The notes: generated from the letters alone by a model not told the origin. A stretch of DNA of 64,000 bases from Streptantibioticus parmotrematis (GCF_019890615.1 NZ_JAINVZ010000022.1:62001-126000); one strand, 5' to 3'. Counted from the stretch's first letter, positions 1 to 8,682 are shown. Numbers and translations are program-made.

Positions 1-719
1 CGCAGTTCCCACGGGCCGGTGTTGACGTCGAAGTCCTTGCCGAATCCGACCCACTTGCCCGCCATCCGGCGCCCGGTGGGCTCGACGAGCAACTGGACGG
101 CGCCGTGGTACGTGGCGCCCTGGTAGTAGCCGTCGCGCGCGGTCCGTTCCGTCCACGTCCCGGTGACCACGCTGCGGTCGATCGTCAGGTCGAGGGCGAG
201 CGGGGACGCCGGGTTGGACGACGCCTCCGGCAGTGACCGCGCCGTCAGCCGGGTGCCGTGCTGGACCAGCACCACGTGGTGCCTGCCTTCGAACGTGGCG
301 TCGCGGCCCGACGAGTAGAACTCGTACCGCGACAGCCAGACACCGCCGTACGTCTCGCTGGCGGAACGCGGTACCGCGCGCGGCGCGGGCGAGGCGGCGG
401 CCACGCCGTCCGGCGCCGGGGACAGGTCGTGGCCCCCCGATCCGTCGTCGCGCACCCTGGCCATCGGCACCTGCGGGACGAAGCCCAGGGCTTCGAGCGG
501 GACGCCGGTGACGCGTTCCAGCGCGCGGGCGTAGACCGGTCGCGGAGAACGGCTGGTCCCGGCCTCCCAGCGCTGCACGAGCCGCTTGCTCGCCTCGTTC
601 GGCTCCCCCAGCTCCACACCCGCCCGCCGCAGCGCCCTGGCGAGGTCGTCCTGGCTCATCCGCAGCCCGATCCGTACGGCCCGCAGCACGTCGTTCGGCG
701 CGTCCCCGATGGTCGTCAT
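1..719 (-). CDS. XRE-family helix-turn-helix regulator, 3' part outside the window
   Basis: The frame opens with ATG at 719 and is still open at the window edge, so about 239 residues are visible. An N-terminal helix-turn-helix of the Cro/C1 type occupies roughly residues 10-65, including MSQDDLARALRRAG and a recognition helix ending KRLVQRWEAG. A proline/alanine linker follows, then a beta-rich segment (SRYEFYSSGRDATFEGRHHV) that I cannot assign to a family. It is therefore likely a one-component transcription factor whose C-terminal part senses a ligand or partner, but the target is unknown. It is divergent from the deaminase-like gene, and the roughly 210-bp gap could hold a shared control region. 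Confidence 0.8.
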   Translation of the reverse strand, partial: MTTIGDAPNDVLRAVRIGLRMSQDDLARALRRAGVELGEPNEASKRLVQRWEAGTSRSPRPVYARALERVTGVPLEALGFVPQVPMARVRDDGSGGHDLSPAPDGVAAASPAPRAVPRSASETYGGVWLSRYEFYSSGRDATFEGRHHVVLVQHGTRLTARSLPEASSNPASPLALDLTIDRSVVTGTWTERTARDGYYQGATYHGAVQLLVEPTGRRMAGKWVGFGKDFDVNTGPWEL

Positions 720-933
720 GGCGTCACGCTAGCGCCAATTCCCTTCCTATGACACCCATTTGACGTCCCCGACCGGCACCCGGCCGACGCTGTCCCCGCC
801 GTCACGACAGCACTGTCTCCGCCGTCGCGACGGCACACGGTCACCTCGGCCTGGCCGCCCTGTCGCTGTCCGCGCTGCGCGTTACGCAGCGGCCCGCAGG
901 ACGTCCACACGGCGAGGCGGTCAGAATGGACGG

Positions 934-1836
934 GTGAGACCGACCGCCGACCTCCTCGCCGCCCTCGAGGAGAGACCGCCCTCCCCCCTCCAGGGCGTCC
1001 ATGACGACGCGCTCACCCGGCGTGGGGTTCGGCTGCTGCTCAAGCGGGACGATCTCGTTCATCCCGATCTGCCGGGTAACAAATGGCGCAAGCTGCGGCT
1101 CAACCTTGCCGCTGTCCTGGAGTCCGGCGGCGGCGCTCTGCTGACGTTCGGCGGGGCCTACTCCAATCACCTTCGGGCGACCGCGGCCGCCGGGCGGATG
1201 CTGGGGCTGGACACGATCGGGGTCGTGCGGGGGGACGAGCTGGCCTCGCGGCCGCTCAACGCCTCGCTCGCGCGGGCCGCCGACGACGGCATGCGCCTGC
1301 ACTTCGTCACCCGGGCCGACTACCGCCGCAAGACCGACCCCGCCTTCCTGGCCGGCCTGGAGAAACGGTTCGGCGACTTCCATCTCGTGCCCGAGGGCGG
1401 CAGCAACGCCCTCGCCGTCCTCGGCTGCGTCGACCTCGGGCGGGAGCTGCGCGGCCACGCCGACGTGGTCGCCGTCGCCTGCGGCACCGGCGGCACCCTG
1501 GCCGGGCTGGCGGCGGGGCTCGACCCGGCCGACCAGCGCGTCATCGGCTTCCCCGTGCTCAAGGGCGGCGGCTTCCTCGCCGACGACATCGCGCGCCTCC
1601 AGACCGAGGCGTTCGGCGGCCCACGCGGCGACTGGAGCCTGGACACCCGCTTCCACTGCGGCGGCTACGCCCGCGTCCCGCCCCGACTGCGGTCGTTCGC
1701 CGAGGAGTTCGGGCAGCAGCACGGCCTCACGCCCGACCTCACGTACGTGGCGAAGATGCTGCTGGGGGTGCGCACGCTGGCCGAGGAGGGCGCGTTCGCA
1801 CCGGGTACGCGCGTCGCCGCCGTGATCACCGGCTGA
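934..1836 (+). CDS. PLP-dependent ACC deaminase / D-cysteine desulfhydrase family enzyme
   Basis: This is a 300-residue fold-type II PLP enzyme. The cofactor lysine is visible in PGNKWRKL (about Lys50), the substrate-gripping Ser-Asn in GGAYSNH (about 77-79), and a glycine-rich phosphate loop in ACGTGGTLAG. Family members deaminate 1-aminocyclopropane-1-carboxylate to 2-oxobutanoate or release sulfide from D-cysteine, and the sequence alone does not separate the two activities. The frame stays open further upstream, but the GTG at 934 puts the conserved N-terminus at the normal length. The gene ends 15 bp before the convergent antiporter gene. It is probably monocistronic. Confidence 0.85.
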   Translation: MRPTADLLAALEERPPSPLQGVHDDALTRRGVRLLLKRDDLVHPDLPGNKWRKLRLNLAAVLESGGGALLTFGGAYSNHLRATAAAGRMLGLDTIGVVRGDELASRPLNASLARAADDGMRLHFVTRADYRRKTDPAFLAGLEKRFGDFHLVPEGGSNALAVLGCVDLGRELRGHADVVAVACGTGGTLAGLAAGLDPADQRVIGFPVLKGGGFLADDIARLQTEAFGGPRGDWSLDTRFHCGGYARVPPRLRSFAEEFGQQHGLTPDLTYVAKMLLGVRTLAEEGAFAPGTRVAAVITG

Positions 1837-1851
1837 CGGCACCGCCCCCCC

Positions 1852-3468
1852 TCAGTCCTCCAGCCGTTCCACCGCCGCCTCCTCCAGGTCCAGCCTGCGC
1901 AGCAGCGTTCGCAGCATCTCGTCGTCGATGCGGCGCGCGTCCCGCAGGCCCACGAAGACGTCGCGTTCGGCGGCGATCATCTCGCGGCTCAGTCTGCGGT
2001 ACGTCGCGTCGGCCGACTCGCCGGTGACCTCGTTGACCTGGCCCAGCCGTTCCCAGACCGCGTTGCGGCGACGTTCCAGGACGCGCCGCAGACGTTCCTC
2101 CAGCGGCGCGGGCAACGCGTTCTCCGGCCGGGCCAGCAGCCGCCCCAGGCGGTCCTCGGCGGCCGTGGACGCCTCGCTCTGCGCCTGCGCCTCGATCAGC
2201 GTGATCCGCTGCGTGTCGGGCCCCGGCAGCCGCAGCGCCCGCACCACCGCGGGCAGCGTGAAGCCCTGCACCACCAGCGTCCCGATCACGCACCCGAAGG
2301 CCAGGAAGAGCAGCAGGTCGCGGGAGGGGAACGGCGATCCGTCGTGCGTGGTCAACGGGATCGAGAAGGCCACCGCGAGCGAGACCACCCCGCGCATCCC
2401 GGCCCACGAGATCACCAGCGGCGTCGACCACGGCGGCGCCGGATCCCGCCGCCCGATCGACGGAATCAGCCTGCGCGGCAGATACGTCGCGGGAAACACC
2501 CACACGAAGCGTGCCGCGATCAGCACGACGAGCAGCACGGCCGCGTACCCGATCGCCTGCCGGACACCGTGCGGGCCCAGACCGCGCACCACGAGCCGCA
2601 GTTGCAGCCCGATCAGCGCGAAGACCGCCGACTCCAGCAGGAAGGCGGCCATCTTCCACACCGCCGCCTCCTGGAGCCGGGTGGCGAAGTCCACCTCGTA
2701 CGAACGGTGGCCCAGGTGCAGCGCGACGACCACCACGGCGAGCACCCCGGAGGCGTCCACCCGTTCGGCGGCGGCGTAGGCGACGAACGGGATCAGCAGC
2801 GACAGCGTGTTCTGCAGCAGCGGCTCGGTCAGCCGGGTGCGCAGCCAGTGCAGCGGGACCATCAGGACCAGGCCCACGCCGACGCCGCCGATCGCGGCGA
2901 GCAGGAAGTCGCCGATGCCGCGCGGCCAGCTGATGCCCTCCCCCACCGCGGCGGCCAGGGCGACCCGGTAGGCGGTGATGGCGGTCGCGTCGTTGAACAG
3001 CGACTCGCCCTCCAGGATCGTCACCATCCGCGGCGGCAGACCCACCCTGCGGGCGATGGACGTGGCCGCGACCGCGTCCGGCGGCGCGACCACCGCGCCC
3101 AGCACGAGCGCGGCGGCCAGCGGCAGACCGGGCACGAGGGCGTGCGCCACGACGCCGATCACCGCGGTCGCGAAGAGCACGTGGCCCACCGACAGCAGCG
3201 CGACCGGGCGCAGGTTGGCGCGCAGCCCCAGGTAGGAGCTCTCCAGCGCGGCGGTGTGCAGCAGCGGCGGCAGGACGAACGGCAGCACCAGGTGCGGGTC
3301 CAGGGTGTACGCGGGCACCCCCGGCACGTAGGAGGCGGCGAGGCCGATGACGACCAGCAGCAGCGGCGCCGACATCGCGACCCTGCGGGCCACGCCCGCC
3401 ACCGCGGCGCTCCCGGCCACCAGGACCAGCAGCCCGGCCCCGCCCGACGCTCCCGCCATGCCCGCCAC
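1852..3468 (-). CDS. Na+/H+ antiporter, CPA1 family
   Basis: The product is a 538-residue integral membrane protein with about 12 hydrophobic segments over the first 400 residues and a charged cytoplasmic tail rich in Arg and Glu. CPA1 signatures are present: VVAPPDAVAATSIARR and EGESLFNDATAI, where the acidic residues carry ion exchange. It should exchange cytoplasmic Na+ (or K+) for H+ at the plasma membrane in pH and salt homeostasis. The start is GTG at 3468 with an in-frame ATG nine bases inside at 3459. It is divergent from the UBP zinc-finger gene across about 100 bp, a pairing I recall from other Streptomyces, which suggests linked function or shared control. Confidence 0.9.
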   Translation of the reverse strand: MAGMAGASGGAGLLVLVAGSAAVAGVARRVAMSAPLLLVVIGLAASYVPGVPAYTLDPHLVLPFVLPPLLHTAALESSYLGLRANLRPVALLSVGHVLFATAVIGVVAHALVPGLPLAAALVLGAVVAPPDAVAATSIARRVGLPPRMVTILEGESLFNDATAITAYRVALAAAVGEGISWPRGIGDFLLAAIGGVGVGLVLMVPLHWLRTRLTEPLLQNTLSLLIPFVAYAAAERVDASGVLAVVVVALHLGHRSYEVDFATRLQEAAVWKMAAFLLESAVFALIGLQLRLVVRGLGPHGVRQAIGYAAVLLVVLIAARFVWVFPATYLPRRLIPSIGRRDPAPPWSTPLVISWAGMRGVVSLAVAFSIPLTTHDGSPFPSRDLLLFLAFGCVIGTLVVQGFTLPAVVRALRLPGPDTQRITLIEAQAQSEASTAAEDRLGRLLARPENALPAPLEERLRRVLERRRNAVWERLGQVNEVTGESADATYRRLSREMIAAERDVFVGLRDARRIDDEMLRTLLRRLDLEEAAVERLED

Positions 3469-3569
3469 GGCCGCACCGCCCTCGTCGCCTCGTCGCCTCG
3501 TCGTGCTCTTCCGCGTCCGGTCGCCGTCCCGGCCGACAGTCGGGCGCCGGACTGCCTAACCTGGAAATC

Positions 3570-3830
3570 ATGAAGCCGTGCGAGCACGTTTCCGCGCTGC
3601 CGCGCCCCGAACCACCGCCCGGGTCGGACACCTGCCTGGAGTGCGTGGCGGCCGGCACCCATCCCGTACAGCTGCGGCTGTGCCTGGAGTGCGGCCATGT
3701 GGCCTGCTGCGACTCCTCGCCGCTGCGGCACGCCACCCAGCACTACGAGGAGACCGGCCACCCGGTGATGCGCACCTTCGAGCCGGGCGAGGACTGGCGC
3801 TGGTGCTACGAGGACCAGCAGCTGACCTGA
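3570..3830 (+). CDS. UBP-type zinc finger domain protein
   Basis: An 86-residue protein made almost entirely of one ZnF-UBP domain. Metal ligands are visible as CEH near the N-terminus, CLEC (about 22-25), CLECGHVACC (about 38-46), and histidines in HATQHYEETGHPV. In eukaryotes this fold binds the free C-terminus of ubiquitin. Bacterial stand-alone versions are widespread in actinobacteria, and their ligand is not established. The last residues (WRWCYEDQQL) match the conserved end of such small proteins. It sits divergent to the CPA1 antiporter, so a regulatory role on that transporter is possible, but this is inference only. Confidence 0.85.
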   Translation: MKPCEHVSALPRPEPPPGSDTCLECVAAGTHPVQLRLCLECGHVACCDSSPLRHATQHYEETGHPVMRTFEPGEDWRWCYEDQQLT

Positions 3831-3941
3831 GCGGTCGCGGCGCGGGCCGCCGGAGCCGGGGCCGCTGTGGTCGCCGGGGCCGCGCGGACGGCCGGGGCGC
3901 TGGACCGCCGGGCCGCCAGGGCCGCTGTGGTCGCCGGGCCG

Positions 3942-3986
3942 CCGCCGCGCGGACCACCGCCGCGCGGACCACCGCCGCGCGGACCA
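3942..3986. repeat. 15-bp direct repeat, three perfect copies
   Basis: Three head-to-tail copies of CCGCCGCGCGGACCA lie in the 280-bp gap between the zinc-finger and GNAT genes. The same gap contains a longer duplicated segment around GCCGCTGTGGTCGCCGGG (near 3861 and 3919). Nothing else was seen in the gap. A slippage origin is the simplest reading. Confidence 0.85.
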
Positions 3987-4109
3987 CCGGGGGCGCCGGG
4001 GGCGCCGACAGCCGCGTTCCCGTGCGCGCGCACGCGCCTTCCCGTACGCGCGCACACGCGTTCCGTTCCGGCCCTCGGCGTTGTCGGTGCGCGCGGTTAG
4101 CCTGGGGAC

Positions 4110-4676
4110 ATGATTCGACCCGCAACGCCCGCCGACGTTCCGGCGATCCACGCCATGATCCGCGAACTCGCGGAGTACGAGCGGGCGCTCGACGCCGCGC
4201 GGGCCACGCCCGCGCAGCTGCGCGAGGCGCTGTTCGGCGCCGACGCCGCGGTCTTCGCGCTGATCGCGCAGGACGACTCGGTCGGCGAGCCGGTGGGCTT
4301 CGCCCTGTGGTTCCGCAACTTCTCCACCTGGACCGGGACGCACGGGATATATCTCGAAGACCTGTACGTGCGGCCCGAGGCGCGGGGCGCGGGCCACGGC
4401 AGGGCGCTGCTGGCCGAGCTCGCCCGGATCTGCGTGGAGCGCGGCTACCAGCGCTTCGAGTGGGCGGTCCTGGACTGGAACGAGCCGTCCATCGGCTTCT
4501 ACAAGTCGCTCGGCGCGGTTCCGATGGACGAGTGGACGGTGCACCGGCTGACCGGCGAGCCGTTGCGTACCCTGGCGGAACGGGCCCGTCCGGCGGACGG
4601 CGGCGCCGAGAAGGCGGGCGGCGGCGCCCACGGGAGCGGCGCCGACGCGGGCGCGGGAACCAGCGAGGCGGGCTGA
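4110..4676 (+). CDS. GNAT family N-acetyltransferase (SSAT/thialysine-type)
   Basis: A 188-residue acetyltransferase. The GNAT core runs from MIRPATPADVPAI to about residue 150. The acetyl-CoA pyrophosphate loop is LYVRPEARGAGHGRALL (motif A, R-x-x-G-x-G/A), followed by the WNEPSIGFYKSLGA motif. The YERALDAA...FALWFRNFSTWTGTHGIYLEDL pattern is typical of the spermidine/thialysine acetyltransferase subgroup, so a small diamine or amino-acid-like substrate is likely, though not proven. The C-terminal 30 residues are a low-complexity Gly/Ala tail. ATG at 4110 begins the conserved domain directly. The gene lies upstream of the ushX-sigH block on the same strand but 311 bp away. Confidence 0.85.
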   Translation: MIRPATPADVPAIHAMIRELAEYERALDAARATPAQLREALFGADAAVFALIAQDDSVGEPVGFALWFRNFSTWTGTHGIYLEDLYVRPEARGAGHGRALLAELARICVERGYQRFEWAVLDWNEPSIGFYKSLGAVPMDEWTVHRLTGEPLRTLAERARPADGGAEKAGGGAHGSGADAGAGTSEAG

Positions 4677-4987
4677 AGCGTCAACGGGGCGTCATCGCTG
4701 TCGAATTGAGACCCCCGAACCCCTAGCCACTGTGCGTACTCATAGGCTTACAATTAGTGACAACAACGGGGTGCCGATACCGGCTCCTCCGTGGGGGCAG
4801 CCGTGCTCGGTCCGGGCGACACCGGGGCTCGGATCGCGATACCGTCCCTGGACGACGCGGGTCGGGCGCGGTTCACCCGGAGCGCGTCGCGTGCACATCA
4901 ATAGTGCACCGGGGCCGGGACCGCCGTCACCCACGGTGAACCGGCCGTCATCCAGCTCAACCACTGTGCGCCACCTTGGAGGTGTGG
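4677..4987 (+). promoter_or_regulatory. ushX-sigH upstream control region
   Basis: No gene is seen in these 311 bp. They are noticeably less GC-rich around 4715-4765 than the flanks and contain the BldD-like palindrome annotated separately. The direct repeat CCACTGTGCG occurs near 4730 and near 4961. In S. coelicolor several stress and development promoters lie in front of the homologous operon. I cannot place individual start sites here. Confidence 0.5.
4748..4760 (+). promoter_or_regulatory. BldD-like operator
   Basis: TTACAATTAGTGA fits both outer half-sites of the BldD consensus (TNAC...GTNA, recalled) at the right spacing, but the central C-W-G is only partly matched. BldD is known to repress sigH in S. 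coelicolor, so the position 240 bp upstream of the anti-sigma gene is meaningful. Assignment is by pattern only. Confidence 0.5.
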
Positions 4988-5401
4988 GTGTCCCAGATCG
5001 CAGGCGAGCCCGGGTCGAAGGACTTCGTGGAGGTCCGGCTGCCCGCGGCGGGTGCCTACCTCTCGGTCCTGCGGACGGCGACCGCCGGGCTCGCAGCCCG
5101 CTTGGACTTCACCCTCGACGAGATCGAAGACCTACGCATCGCCGTGGACGAGGCATGCGCCATCCTGCTTCAGCAGGCCGTCCCCGGCAGCGTCCTGTCA
5201 TGCGTCTTCCGCCTGGTCGAAGACGCCCTGTGGGTGACCGTCTCGGCACCCACCACCGACGGCCGCGCCCCGGAGCGCGACACCTTCGCCTGGACGGTGC
5301 TGTCCGCGCTGGCCGGCGAGGTCGACTCCACCGTGGCCGAGGACAACACGGTCAGCATCAGCCTGCACAAGAAGCGCGGCGCCGGCCCTGGACAGTCGTG
5401 A
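4988..5401 (+). CDS. ushX: Anti-sigma factor of SigH (RsbW-like)
   Basis: A 137-residue protein of the RsbW/SpoIIAB anti-sigma class, also called RshA or PrsH in the literature. It binds and silences the sigma factor encoded immediately downstream. The GTG at 4988 is chosen because GGAGGT at 4978-4983 is correctly spaced in front of it; TTG 4976 and GTG 4982 overlap that ribosome binding site. The conserved core DEIEDLRIAVDEACAILLQQ corresponds to the N-box helix, but the usual Asn four residues after the Glu is Ile, so ATP binding or kinase activity may be degenerate. It is followed after 226 bp by sigH on the same strand, as in the S. coelicolor operon. Confidence 0.88.
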   Translation: MSQIAGEPGSKDFVEVRLPAAGAYLSVLRTATAGLAARLDFTLDEIEDLRIAVDEACAILLQQAVPGSVLSCVFRLVEDALWVTVSAPTTDGRAPERDTFAWTVLSALAGEVDSTVAEDNTVSISLHKKRGAGPGQS

Positions 5402-5627
5402 GGTCCCCAGATGCCCGAAATCCTGAGGTTCCGCAAGGGCCGGAGGTGCCCGGAGTGCGCGGTGCGAGCCGCATACCCGGCGCGTCCGGCGCGGGACGGT
5501 AGCGGCACACGCGACACGTACGGCACTCACGGCGCGCGCCCCGGCGCGCGCGGCACCCGACTCACGCACCGCACGCATCCCACGCACGGCACGCACCGCA
5601 CCACCGGGTACGGAAGGGGGGAGCACC

Positions 5628-6701
5628 GTGAGCACTGAGACTCCCCGGGAGCTGGTCCCGGAGCGCCCCGCCGCCACGGCGGCGGAGGGCGTCGGCCGGA
5701 CCGCCGGTCCCGGGCGGCGCGGCGGCTTGCCCGCCGTGCCGCCGCAGCCCGCCCCGGCCCGGCGCAACCAGGCGCGGCACCACCCCGTGCCGCGCGACGA
5801 AGGATCGGACGCGGCGGAGCAGACGGAGCCCATGGACCAGGACGAGCGGCACGACCCCGGCACCGGGCACGGCGCGCCCGCCTCGCACCCGGAGCGCCCG
5901 GGGCACGAGGCGCACGACGCGCACGACCTGCGGGAACTGCCCGATCCGCAGGACCGCGCGGGGGCCCGCGCCCTCTTCGTGGAGCTGAGCAGGCTCCCGG
6001 ACGGTTCCCCGGAGCGCGCCGTGCTGCGCAACCAGCTGGTGCAGATGCACCTGCCGCTGGTCGAGCACCTGGCCCGGCGGTTCCGCAACCGCGGCGAGCC
6101 GCTGGACGACCTGACCCAGGTCGCCACGATCGGCCTGATCAAGTCGGTGAACCGTTTCGACCCGGAGCGCGGCGTGGAGTTCTCCACGTACGCCACGCCC
6201 ACGGTCGTCGGTGAGATCAAGCGGCACTTCCGCGACAAGGGCTGGGCGGTGCGCGTACCGCGCCGTCTCCAGGAGCTGCGGCTGGCGCTGACCACGGCCA
6301 CCGGCGAGCTGTCCCAGCGGCACGGCCGGGCGCCCACGGTGCACGAGCTGGCGGAGCACCTGAAGATCTCCGAGGAGGAGGTGCTGGAGGGCCTGGAATC
6401 GGCCAACGCCTACAGCACGCTCTCCCTGGACGTGCCCGACACCGACGACGAGTCCCCGGCCGTCGCCGACACCCTCGGCGCGGAGGACGACGCGCTGGAG
6501 GGCGTGGAGTACCGCGAGTCGCTCAAGCCGCTGCTGGAGCAACTGCCGCCGAGGGAGAAGAAGATCCTGCTGCTGCGGTTCTTCGGCAACATGACGCAGT
6601 CGCAGATCGCGCAGGAGGTCGGCATCTCGCAGATGCACGTCTCCCGCCTGCTGGCCCGCACGCTGGCGCAGCTGCGCGACCGGCTGCTGGTCGAGGAGTA
6701 A
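5628..6701 (+). CDS. sigH: RNA polymerase sigma factor SigH (SigB/F/G subfamily)
   Basis: A 357-residue stress and development sigma factor. The first ~105 residues are a Pro/Ala and acidic extension absent from most SigB-type factors. Region 2 covers about 137-207 (DDLTQVATIGLIKSVNRFDPERG), region 3 about 210-290, and region 4 about 295-350 with the helix-turn-helix TQSQIAQEVGISQMHVSRLL. GTG at 5628 follows GGAAGGGGGG. An internal ATG at 5832 (residue 69) has its own GGAG eight bases upstream and could give a shorter isoform; SigH of S. coelicolor is known in several size forms. It should respond to osmotic stress and differentiation, restrained by the upstream anti-sigma factor. Confidence 0.92.
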   Translation: MSTETPRELVPERPAATAAEGVGRTAGPGRRGGLPAVPPQPAPARRNQARHHPVPRDEGSDAAEQTEPMDQDERHDPGTGHGAPASHPERPGHEAHDAHDLRELPDPQDRAGARALFVELSRLPDGSPERAVLRNQLVQMHLPLVEHLARRFRNRGEPLDDLTQVATIGLIKSVNRFDPERGVEFSTYATPTVVGEIKRHFRDKGWAVRVPRRLQELRLALTTATGELSQRHGRAPTVHELAEHLKISEEEVLEGLESANAYSTLSLDVPDTDDESPAVADTLGAEDDALEGVEYRESLKPLLEQLPPREKKILLLRFFGNMTQSQIAQEVGISQMHVSRLLARTLAQLRDRLLVEE

Positions 6702-6766
6702 CCGGCCGCGAGGCCGGACAGCCGCGCGGCGGATCGTTCCTACGCCGCCGTGCGGCGGACGGGTCT

Positions 6767-7195
6767 CTACGCCGCCGTGCGGCGGATGCCCAGGGCCTCG
6801 GTGGCCGCCGGGTGCACCAGCAGCGCCAGTTCCGCGAGGGCCACCGCGCCCAGCACCACGCCGCCGGCCAGCAGGGCGGTGCCGTAGTGCGCCATGGTCC
6901 AGGCGCACGGCAGCGCCATCAACTGGATGATCAGGGCGGGCCCGCGGCTCCAGCGCCGGGCGCGCAGCAGTCCGTACGCGGCGCTCAGCGGCAGCGCGGC
7001 CAGCGCGAGCACGGTGGCGCCGCCCATCAGCGCCTCCTGGACGCTGGCCGGGTGGCCGAAGAGCACGAGCCCGATCATGTACAGGCCCGCGGCGGCGATC
7101 GCCAGCCCCTCGACGGCGGCCAGTACCGCCGCCGCGGTCAGCCGGACCGAACGGGCGGCGGGAGTGGACGGGGTGGGGTTCTCGGTGACGCTCAC
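6767..7195 (-). CDS. Conserved four-helix membrane protein
   Basis: A 142-residue hydrophobic protein with about four transmembrane segments (roughly 20-45, 55-78, 84-105 and 108-130) and short charged loops such as LLRARRWSRGPAL. No enzymatic motif is visible. The pattern resembles small integral membrane proteins of unknown role common in Streptomyces. It is convergent to sigH and divergent from the lipid kinase gene, whose promoter must lie in the 199-bp gap at 7196-7394. That gap contains a 24-bp direct duplication built on GCCGCGCCCCGGTCCGGTCAA around 7276-7321. The function is unknown. Confidence 0.7.
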   Translation of the reverse strand: MSVTENPTPSTPAARSVRLTAAAVLAAVEGLAIAAAGLYMIGLVLFGHPASVQEALMGGATVLALAALPLSAAYGLLRARRWSRGPALIIQLMALPCAWTMAHYGTALLAGGVVLGAVALAELALLVHPAATEALGIRRTAA

Positions 7196-7394
7196 CCCAG
7201 CAGCGTAGCCCCGCCGCCGAGGGACCCCGCCGCACCCCGCACCCGAACGCCGTCGCCCCGCCGCCCGGCGACCCGCCGCGCCCCGGTCCGGTCAACCGCC
7301 GCGCCCCGGTCCGGTCAACCGCCGCGCGCCGTCCCGGGCGCGGGGCCGCGCCTCCCGCGCGGGCCGCTACCGGGCCGTAGGTACCCTTCCTCTC

Positions 7395-8360
7395 ATGCGC
7401 GCGCTTCTCGTGGTCAACCCGAAGGCCACCACCACCGGTGCGCGGACCCGTGACGTCCTGATCCACGCCCTGGCGAGCGACCTCAAGCTGGAGGTCGTCA
7501 ACACCGAGTACCGCGGCCACGCGCGGGACGCGGCACGGCGCGCGGCGGACGGCGGCGAGGTCGAGCTGGTGGTGGCGCTGGGCGGCGACGGCACCGTCAA
7601 CGAGGTGGTCAACGGACTGCTGCACGACGGTCCCGCGGACGGCCTGCCCAGACTCGCGGTCGTGCCCGGCGGCAGCACCAACGTCTTCGCCAGAGCCCTG
7701 GGCCTGCCCAACGACGCGGTGGAGGCGACCGGCGTACTGCTGGACGCGCTGCGCGAGAGCCGCGAGCGCACCGTGGGCCTCGGTCTGGTCAGCGGGACGC
7801 CGGGCACCGAGGACGAGGGGGTGCCGGCGCGCTGGTTCACCTTCTGCGCGGGGCTTGGTTTCGACGCGGGCGTGGTCGGCCGGGTCGAACAGCAGCGGGT
7901 GCGCGGCAAGCGCTCGACGCACGCGCTGTACGTCCGGCAGATGATGCGGCAGTTCATGGGGGAACAGAACCGGCGGCACGGCACGATCACGCTGAGCGAA
8001 CCGGGCGGCGAACCGATGAGCGACCTGGTGCTCGCCATAGTCTGCAACACCTCACCCTGGACGTTCTTCGGCAACAGGCCGGTCTACGCCTCCCCCGAGG
8101 CGTCCTTCGACACGGCCCTCGACCTGCTCGCCCTCTCCCGGCTCTCGCCCGCCGCGGTGGCCCGGCACGCGACCCAGTTGCTGCGCTCCACACCCGAACG
8201 CGGACCGCGCGGCAAGCACGTGACCGCGTTGCACGACCTGACGGACTTCACCTTGCAATCCCAGGCGCCGCTGCCGTTTCAGGTGGACGGCGACCATCTG
8301 GGGCTGCGTACGAGCGCGACCTTCACAGGCGTACGCCGTGCACTGCGTGTGATTGTGTGA
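7395..8360 (+). CDS. Diacylglycerol kinase-family lipid kinase
   Basis: A 321-residue DAGK_cat protein. The nucleotide-binding signature GGDGTVNEVVNG is at 63-74, followed by VVPGGSTNVFAR (about 89-100), in which the usual GT(A)N is GSTN. The C-terminal half has the two-layer beta fold of bacterial DgkB/YegS proteins, ending FQVDGDHLGLRTSATF. The family phosphorylates diacylglycerol, sphingosine-like or related lipids at the cytoplasmic membrane face; the substrate here is not known. It lies 322 bp upstream of wblE on the same strand, and the same neighbourhood occurs in S. coelicolor. ATG 7395 starts the first beta strand directly. Confidence 0.88.
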   Translation: MRALLVVNPKATTTGARTRDVLIHALASDLKLEVVNTEYRGHARDAARRAADGGEVELVVALGGDGTVNEVVNGLLHDGPADGLPRLAVVPGGSTNVFARALGLPNDAVEATGVLLDALRESRERTVGLGLVSGTPGTEDEGVPARWFTFCAGLGFDAGVVGRVEQQRVRGKRSTHALYVRQMMRQFMGEQNRRHGTITLSEPGGEPMSDLVLAIVCNTSPWTFFGNRPVYASPEASFDTALDLLALSRLSPAAVARHATQLLRSTPERGPRGKHVTALHDLTDFTLQSQAPLPFQVDGDHLGLRTSATFTGVRRALRVIV

Positions 8361-8682
8361 GTGGCAGGGGCAAAACTCCTTCCACTCGAACGTTTACCCT
8401 GGCTTGCACCCCATGGAAGTACGGCTGTGACCGAGGCGACACCGAGGAATCAAAAAAAACTTTCCGGAAGGGGTTGTATCGGCGGCCCAGGTTTGCGAGG
8501 CTCTTCTTGGCGATCGGGACGGCCCTTCAATTCGGGCCCCCTTGAGAGCCGGAATCTCCTTCCTCACCCAATGTGGTCCGCGCCAGAGAACCTGGCTGCC
8601 GACCTGTTGCCACGGGGGGATTCGTGAAAGCGTTCACATTCACAAGCAACGTGCCAGCAACACACCAGGAGTTGGAGCAGAC
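8361..8682 (+). promoter_or_regulatory. wblE upstream region
   Basis: These 322 bp hold no gene and probably carry the wblE promoter and leader. An eight-A run at 8452-8459 and TTCCGGAA at 8462-8469 stand out in GC-rich DNA. I could not identify convincing -10/-35 hexamers of a defined sigma class. Confidence 0.45.

Noticed and set aside
8446-8475. GGAAT...GTT in front of wblE as a SigR promoter
   Set aside because: The spacing is 22 bp instead of 18-19, so it does not fit the SigR consensus.
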